A program made the position numbers and the translations under genes. The notes under the pieces were generated by a model that saw nothing but the letters and a program-made list of their open reading frames with translations, had not been told where the DNA came from and did not search any database. Shown here piece by piece: positions 58,021-64,000 of a DNA stretch of 64,000 nucleotides. Within the stretch, counting starts at the first letter, position 1, and each line of letters begins with the position of its first letter. The stretch lies in contig NC_059082.1 in NCBI RefSeq assembly GCF_020497125.1, forward strand, positions 31,332,965 through 31,396,964, in the 5' to 3' direction. The DNA is from Mauremys mutica (taxonomy: Eukaryota; Chordata; Testudines; Geoemydidae).

Positions 58021-58665
58021 ATGATGATGATGGGCGATCACTCGTTACCAAGTATGATCATCTTCCATGGGAGTTATGGATCCTCAGGTGGCTAATAAGG
58101 CCAGTCCTTGAACCACAAGTTCTATTACAATGAGGGCAGATGTTTCCAGGCTCAGCAGGAGGCTGTTGACCATGACTGGGAGCCAGTCTCTCCTTCCTCC
58201 TGCGCCTCTTGTCCTTTTCGGCTTGTCAGCGAGCAAGTTCAAAATGGAGGGGACCATCACATAGGACTTCACTCCATTTTAAGCGATCATGGGCAAGTGT
58301 CTCCCAAGTGTCAATGTCAACACTTTAAGTTGTCCTTCAGCAAGTCCTTATAACACTTCTGTTGTCCATCCACGTTATGGTACCCTTCTTTCAGCTGAGA
58401 GAACAGGACCTGTTTTGGAAGGTGATGGTCTGGCATCCGGACAATGTGACCAGTCCAGCAGAATTGCTGACGGATGATCATTTCCTCAATACTGGTGGTC
58501 TTTGCCTCTTCCAGAACACTAATATTGGTGTTCAGAATCTTACGAAGGCAGCATTGATGGTGCCTCTCAAGGACTTTCAAGTGGTGTCTATAGGTTGTCC
58601 AAGTTTCAGACCCATTCAACAGTGCTGGGAGAATAACAGCTTGATAAACAAGAAAAGTCCTTTAA
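58021..58665 (-). pseudogene. 3' end of a second non-CR1 LINE with C2H2 finger and (CAT)n tail
   Basis: Minus-strand remnant. Reading 5' to 3': an N-G-S-E-T-W-T-T-Y-R segment (about 58590-58620), a W-T-G-H-I-V-R-M-P block, a D-T-W-E-T-L-A-H-D-R segment and a basic K-R-R-R-R-K-E-R run. It ends with a well-kept finger C-P-H-C-N-R-T-C-G-S-R-T-G-L-I-S-H-L-R-I (58079-58138, final His at 58076-58078) and a stop at 58058-58060. A frameshift near 58317 and an in-frame stop after E-L-A-R break it. The strand ends in CATCATCATCAT (58021-58032), a likely 3' tail repeat. It shares the S-E-T-W-T block and terminal finger with 54165-55845 but is a different family. Confidence 0.85.
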
Positions 58666-61007
58666 TTGTATATCCTGGAACTTCAGAGAGCTGTCAGCAT
58701 TATTGTGCTTTTACCCTTCCAATAGAAAAGATTGGGAATTGATACTTGAAATGCAGGTAAAATAGCTGTATTTTGAAAGTAATATTTAGCCATAGCAGGG
58801 GCAGGACCCCTCTTGTGAAGATTTCTTTGACTTGAATTGTTTGGAGGGAATATTACCTGACCAGGAAAAAGAATAAAACTTATTGATTGGATTTACCCTC
58901 TCTCAATGAATTGGTGTAATAAGCGTAATAATGACATGAACTTAGGATAGACTTGTATTTAAACAGGTCTGATCACAATGAATACATATATAACATGGTG
59001 AAGCAGCTTTATATACTCATATCCATGTAAAAACAGTCTGCTACTGTGGTACTATGCTAGCTTTCCTGGCATACATGGATAGGCAAGACACTTAATCACC
59101 TCTTCTACTGCAAGCCATCCTTCCATCATGACAGTAATACCATACTAGTGCTATATGCTTCCTAGACAATGATGATATATGATAAAACACTACTAGACTT
59201 TTGAAACATTTATAATTTTCATTTTCAAATGATAGCGGTTTCTAATTCCATGATACCCATAACACAACTTAGGTTGAGAAATGGCTAGCTGATTCCTGTC
59301 CTTTCAGGGAGAAGCATGCTCTACAGCCCACGACTGAGATAGCATAAACTCTGTATGTTCCCTTCTCTGATCCCAAGATGATCTCCGGCTTCACCTTCCC
59401 AGAGCTTATCTTCTACACCAGACTGTGATTTAAATAATTCCCCACTTATGTAAGGAGAAATAGAGCTGCCACCAAGACAATACCGGCAAGCCTCTATCAG
59501 TGGTTTCACAACTGTCCTGTAGCTTTAAATGGTTCTCCATTTCCCACATGACCAAGACAGATTAACTCCTCTCTGTTTCAACCTAATTTTACACTTCTGT
59601 AAGTTTCCAGCCCTTCATAATAAATATCGATGTTTCTTTTGTCCTCTTCCACCTCTTTCTTATAACCACCTGTTTTCTCTCTTCTTAGATATGGGTTGTA
59701 AGTGCTTTGGGGCATGGATTATCTTTTGGTTATATGTTTGTACAATGTCTAGCATCATAATAATATTAACAACAACAACAACAACAACAACAACGGAAGA
59801 GTGCTACATTACAAGTCACACACACCAACACCAGAACAAACATATACCCACAATTGTATAATTATCCAGTGTATCTGACACAGAAAAGGAATTGGTTACT
59901 AGTCGTATCACAGCTCACAAATAAGCTTTGCAGCATGTCAAGGATTATAGATTTACAATATTGCTCGACGTTCATTGCTCCAGCATAAGGAAATGTGGAT
60001 CAGTGGAAAGCTTCTTGGTAGGTAGTCGGCAGAGAGGCCCAGTCTCAGACAGCTCCCCCTACTTATGGGGATTATATGGCAACTAGCCAAAAAAGGTACA
60101 TTTTCATGTCAATGGGGAGAAGTGCATAGACTGCTTTTGAAAATTGTGAGTTAGCTTTCCATCCATCATCCCCCTACCACCCACACCTAACAACACTAGT
60201 AATATTAGCCTGGACACATATCCTAGTGGGAAGTGCTGTGGACAAAGCAGTCTAACTGTTCTCCCATTTTGAATTGCATATTTGAACAAGTAATGGATGA
60301 ACTCAAATGGCCTAGTTTCAAACTTGCTCTATGATCATTGGTTGGAAATGTGAACTTAAAGGTTACTGGGTGTGTGTTCTGTTTAAGGAGGGATACAAGG
60401 ACAAAGGAGGCAGAGAAAAAAAAAGCAGCCTACAAAACTGGGGTGAAATGAAGCAGAAAGAAAAAAACAAATATGCAGAGAATTTTGTGGTTGGGTAGAA
60501 ATGGTATAGAATAGTCCTATGCTCCCATTCTGACAAATAACCAGCTAAGGATAAAGGAAGTTGAGTTGCAATATGTGGTGTTTCCTGTATTTCTTCCATT
60601 GGGGTGGGGAGAGGAAAGGCAGCAGATAGGGAACAGAAGAAGCTGGGGGTTTTGATCTCTTCATCAGAGTTCAATGGGAGCTGGGGGCCAGGTCCCGTAA
60701 GTTTTGTATATAAATATTATACACTTTTAAATATGCAACTACTGCCTTATCCAAAGCACAGTCTGCCCATTGACTTCAGTGTGCTTGGATTAGGCCCATA
60801 CATTAGAGACAGGCCAAAAATGGAAGGCCAAACCCCCTCCCCCACAAACTTTGGGAGAGTTCAATCTGGAACCAGATCCAGTCTGGGTAGGTTAGGGCCA
60901 GTAACGATGCACGGATGCATTTACCATATGAGTGGAGATTTTGGTCCCTGTGGCTCTCCCCTTTTTCCCTCATAAGTTTTCTTTTTTTAATATTTGTATA
61001 TTTGACA
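58666..61007. other. Noncoding stretch with an (AAC)n run
   Basis: No gene. A microsatellite of AAC units lies at 59768-59794. Confidence 0.55.
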
Positions 61008-61105
61008 TGTTCACAGATTTGTAGGTTATAAGGGCACAAGGGACAAGTATGATCATCTGGCCTCCTGCATGACGCAGGCCATAGAACCACACCTATAAGC
61101 CATCC
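61008..61105 (-). mobile_element. CR1 3' end fragment
   Basis: CACAAGGGACAAGTATGATC, then ATCTGGCCTCCTGCATGACG is the reverse complement of the conserved CR1 3' block seen at about 5400-5445. Only the 3' terminus is kept. Confidence 0.75.
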
Positions 61106-61944
61106 TCAAGGTGCAAAGTTAGCAAAAGCTGAGGGGGGGAACTGTCCAGCTACCACACCTCCATCCATTTTGAATCATTACAGCCCTATTCAGTACAAAA
61201 AGCCCTCCCCAGACGCTGTCCTGTGCAAACCTGCTGCACATGCTGTTTTATTTATTTACTTTGCTGAACTGGGACCCTGATGCTGTCTCCAAGCTGCCCC
61301 TCTGCACATCCTGTCAGTCTCTGAAGTCTTTCAGGAGAAGGAAACAGCAGTGTTAACACTCATAAAATGAATGAGTGAGTAAGCGAGTAGGCCTGAAAAT
61401 TGCAAAGCAACATAAAAATCACAGGATCTGATAATTTATTGTTTGTCATTTTCCAGTGGCCCAGGCATGTGATATAAATATAATTAATTTTACTAAGCTT
61501 GCACTTCAAAATGAAACTCCTGCTGTAGGCTATCCACTTTCAAGGGTGTTCTAAGGATAGGTGGATGTGGATAAGCTGTACATTCCTACCAAGGCTACCA
61601 TAGTGCTAGAGGAACCATGAACTGTAGTCTAGCTAAATACTATAAATGTCATAATAAAAAGGAATGTTGTCTAGTTAAATTAAGTTAAATGCATATATAT
61701 TTTTCCCCACCCCTTGTAGTCTTATATCAAAGGCTTCTTTTTATTTTCATTCCTGCAGTGTTTGTGCCTGAAGTCTCAGGCTGGGATCGAAGTTTATTGG
61801 CAGTTTTAAAACATGATTTTCTATTTATAGAAATAAAAGACATTTTACCAGTTTTGGTTTTTTGTATTTGTGAAACCCAAACAGCAGTGTTATAAATAGC
61901 TCTGATTAATCCAAATGTGGTCCATCTCTCTTGATGTGCAACTT

Positions 61945-61966
61945 TTGGTTTGGTTTGGTTTGGTTG
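61945..61966. repeat. (GGTTT)n run
   Basis: About four GGTTT pentamers in tandem. Confidence 0.85.
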
Positions 61967-62187
61967 GCTTTTTGGTGGAGGGAATCACTCGGAGATTTTA
62001 GCCTTTACTAAACCAGAGTTTTACAAATGATCCTGTCCAGTCCTGCCCTTCTCAATGAGGCAAAACTTCCTTTTCACGTCAACTGGAGTTTTGCTTGTGT
62101 CAAGGATGGAAGACTAACACCACAGGGAGTAACTATTTGCCACAAGGGCTGCCAGGCGTAATTTTTTGTATGAGTAATGCACAGACA

Positions 62188-62350
62188 ATAGAAACATAGG
62201 AACATAGAAACATAGAAAGACTGAATCAGATCCTTTGGTTCATTTAGTCCAGTATCTTGTCTCTGACAGTGGCCAGTCCAGACACTTCGGAGGAAAGTGC
62301 AAGAAACCAGGCAACAGGCAGAAGTGGGAAAATCTGGCCCTGTCATGAAG
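62188..62350 (-). mobile_element. CR1 3' end fragment with terminal repeat
   Basis: ATAGAAACATAGGAACATAG at the left is the reverse complement of CR1 terminal octamer-like repeats, followed by CAGTATCTTGTCTCTGACAG and GTGCAAGAAACCAGGCAAC, typical of antisense CR1 3' regions. Confidence 0.8.
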
Positions 62351-62372
62351 GTCTCATCCTAACCCTTAATAT

Positions 62373-62649
62373 GCTATGTCTACATGTGGAGCTAGGGGTG
62401 TGATTCCCAGCTCATGTAGATGTATTCATGCTACCACTCATCTGAGCTTGCACCCTAAAAATCATGTAACCATAGTAGGATGAGCAGCAGTGGCACTGTG
62501 CTAGCCACCCTGAGTACAAACTCGCCCGAACCCACAGCTACGGAGGCTGCACTTCTATTCTTAATGTGCTACATCAGATGAGAGCTAGCAAAAGTGTGCC
62601 TATGTGAGCTGGAAATCACACCCCTAGCCCACAGTGTCGATGTAGCCTT
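62373..62649. mobile_element. Long-TIR element, about 277 bp
   Basis: The left arm (62373 to about 62449) and right arm (about 62571-62649) are reverse complements over roughly 75 bp with substitutions; both hold GCTAGGGGTGTGATT or its complement, and CATCTGAGC or its near complement. The middle is unrelated and noncoding. Ends (GCTATGTCTACA and TCGATGTAGC) resemble the GTGTAGAC group. No clear target duplication. Confidence 0.75.
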
Positions 62650-64000
62650 AGTCAGACATTGATTTAAGTCCTGAAGCATGGAGGAGTTTTTTTGTTTGGT
62701 TAGTTTTACCATTAATAGTATATGCAGATTTGTTCTAGTTAAAGTGAGTCAAGTTACATACAAGTATAAGTATGTTTGGGGGTCTATAAGCCCAAACCTG
62801 CAAATTCATAAAAATGGGCAAAACCCCATGCCCACGCAAAGCTGGCTGAAGTCAATGGGCTTCTGTGCAGGAACAGGAATCCTAAACTTGTACTTATTAC
62901 ACAAAAGTATCTCACTAACAAGCCTTTGGAAAATCTATGTAGACATTCACCCACAAGAGTAGAATGGCTCCACAAAAGCTATTACAGTCTGTCATATGGC
63001 ACTACATATTTAAAAAAAAAAAAGAAAAAGAAAGAAACCTATGAACCCAAATTTACCCAAGTCATAAGATTAACCACCCTTGAAACATTTCCTGTCCTCA
63101 TAAAATAATGCACATTTTACCCTCATTCAGGAAAAAGGATTCTTTTTAAGAAAAAAAAAAAGCCCATAAATTGTTTTTAACGTTGAAATAAATGAGCAAA
63201 TCCCAGAACAATTCAATGGCAACAAGACTTCAGGCTCAACTTTAAGCCACTATGCCTTTTCTTTTCACAAAGCCATGAGTTAAGGTATGGAAGAACTGTC
63301 ACCCTTTACATTACATTTCCTTTGGCTGGTTTCACAGTTTAAAAAAAAAATTTTAAATGATATTGAAATTTAGTGATATAATTATTTCATCCTGGTCTGC
63401 ACAAAGCAAAATGTATTAACAAACATAATAGCGGTAACTGCCTGGAATTTTTTTTTAAATCCCCTTTAAAAATAACCAGTTTTACTCTAAAAACTGCCAA
63501 GGATGTAAGAGGGAAACAGACTATTAAAAATTCCCAGGCTATGGGTTCGTGTCCAGCTATAGCACATAGAGCAAAAAACATAATATATAAAGCTATACAA
63601 ACTCACAAAGTGTAAGTTCTAAATGCCAAGAGCCGGCATTCAAAGGGTATTAGTGAGAAAAAAGGACCCGAGTAGCGCTGTTCTCCTAAAAGAAGTGGGG
63701 AAGTTAAGTCTGTTTTTCATGGTTAAAGAGAAAGAAGTTAGGCCTTTCCCCTGGGAGCAGCTGTGATCTGATCACCACCAACAGTTATAATACCAACATC
63801 CACAGAATCCCCATTAACACGCCAATGCATCAGTGCTTCCCACATCTTGTCTGTTAGCTTACTGAGACAGGGGATGCACGCTAAGTGCGTGAGTGCCACA
63901 AATCACAAGCTAAAATAGTCTTGCCTCTTCAAAGGGGAAGGAAGAAGATGATGGGGGTAGAGGGGGTAAGAGGGAGGAGAGATGCTTAAAGTGATTTACG
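62650..64000. other. Noncoding stretch to the window end
   Basis: No gene or defined element. An A-rich run lies at about 63011-63034, and a half-copy of a palindromic repeat at about 62785-62880 (GAAGTCAATGGGCTTCTG). Confidence 0.5.

Noticed and set aside
59768..59794. AAC run as a coding repeat
   Set aside because: Simple trinucleotide microsatellite in noncoding DNA; the overlapping open frame has no other support.

Overview
The window looks like nuclear DNA of a cryptodiran turtle. The evidence is a CR1 LINE with an ORF1 esterase domain, several minus-strand CR1 3' ends, a tRNA-derived SINE matching the tortoise/cryptodiran Cry type, MIR-related repeats, many short inverted-terminal-repeat elements, and no prokaryotic gene organisation. 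The lineage call rests on recognised repeat families, not on a search. I found no host protein-coding gene, tRNA, rRNA, CRISPR array or viral genome. The stretch reads as intergenic or intronic DNA built from layered transposon insertions.

Layout. 1-6274: an older unclassified interspersed repeat (1-789 and 5478-6274) split by a near-full-length CR1 (about 790-5470, plus strand). This CR1 has ORF1 (SGNH-type esterase, one apparent frameshift) and a 991-codon ORF2 (endonuclease plus reverse transcriptase, three in-frame stops). 6.3-15.7 kb: short TIR elements, including a hAT-type element with a perfect 8-bp target duplication (7942-8204), two LTR-like elements (12394-13118 and about 13635-14241) and a minus-strand CR1 3' piece (about 14555-15507). 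15.7-31 kb: mostly unique DNA with a second hAT-type copy (20785-21130), a GTGTAGAC-ended element, the SINE (23262-23439), a 75-bp-arm inverted repeat (24001-24179) and a related fold-back insertion flanked by a 12-bp direct repeat (28776-28922). 31-54 kb: AT-rich, sparse, with a 311-bp hAT-type element (38132-38442), a third copy of the first hAT family (50456-50694), MIR-related pieces and AT-rich TIR elements. 54-64 kb: two decayed fragments of a non-CR1 LINE lineage with a C-terminal C2H2-like finger (54165-55845 plus, 58021-58665 minus), two more CR1 3' ends and a long-TIR element (62373-62649).

No genes act together here. The useful biology is insertion history: CR1 inside an older repeat, hAT-type elements with clear 8-bp duplications, a SINE whose tail resembles the CR1 3' end (consistent with CR1 machinery in trans), and fold-back copies of one family. 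The most worthwhile leads are the fold-back family, the finger-bearing LINE lineage and the ORF1 frameshift that separates two CxxC pairs. I found no new multi-gene system.
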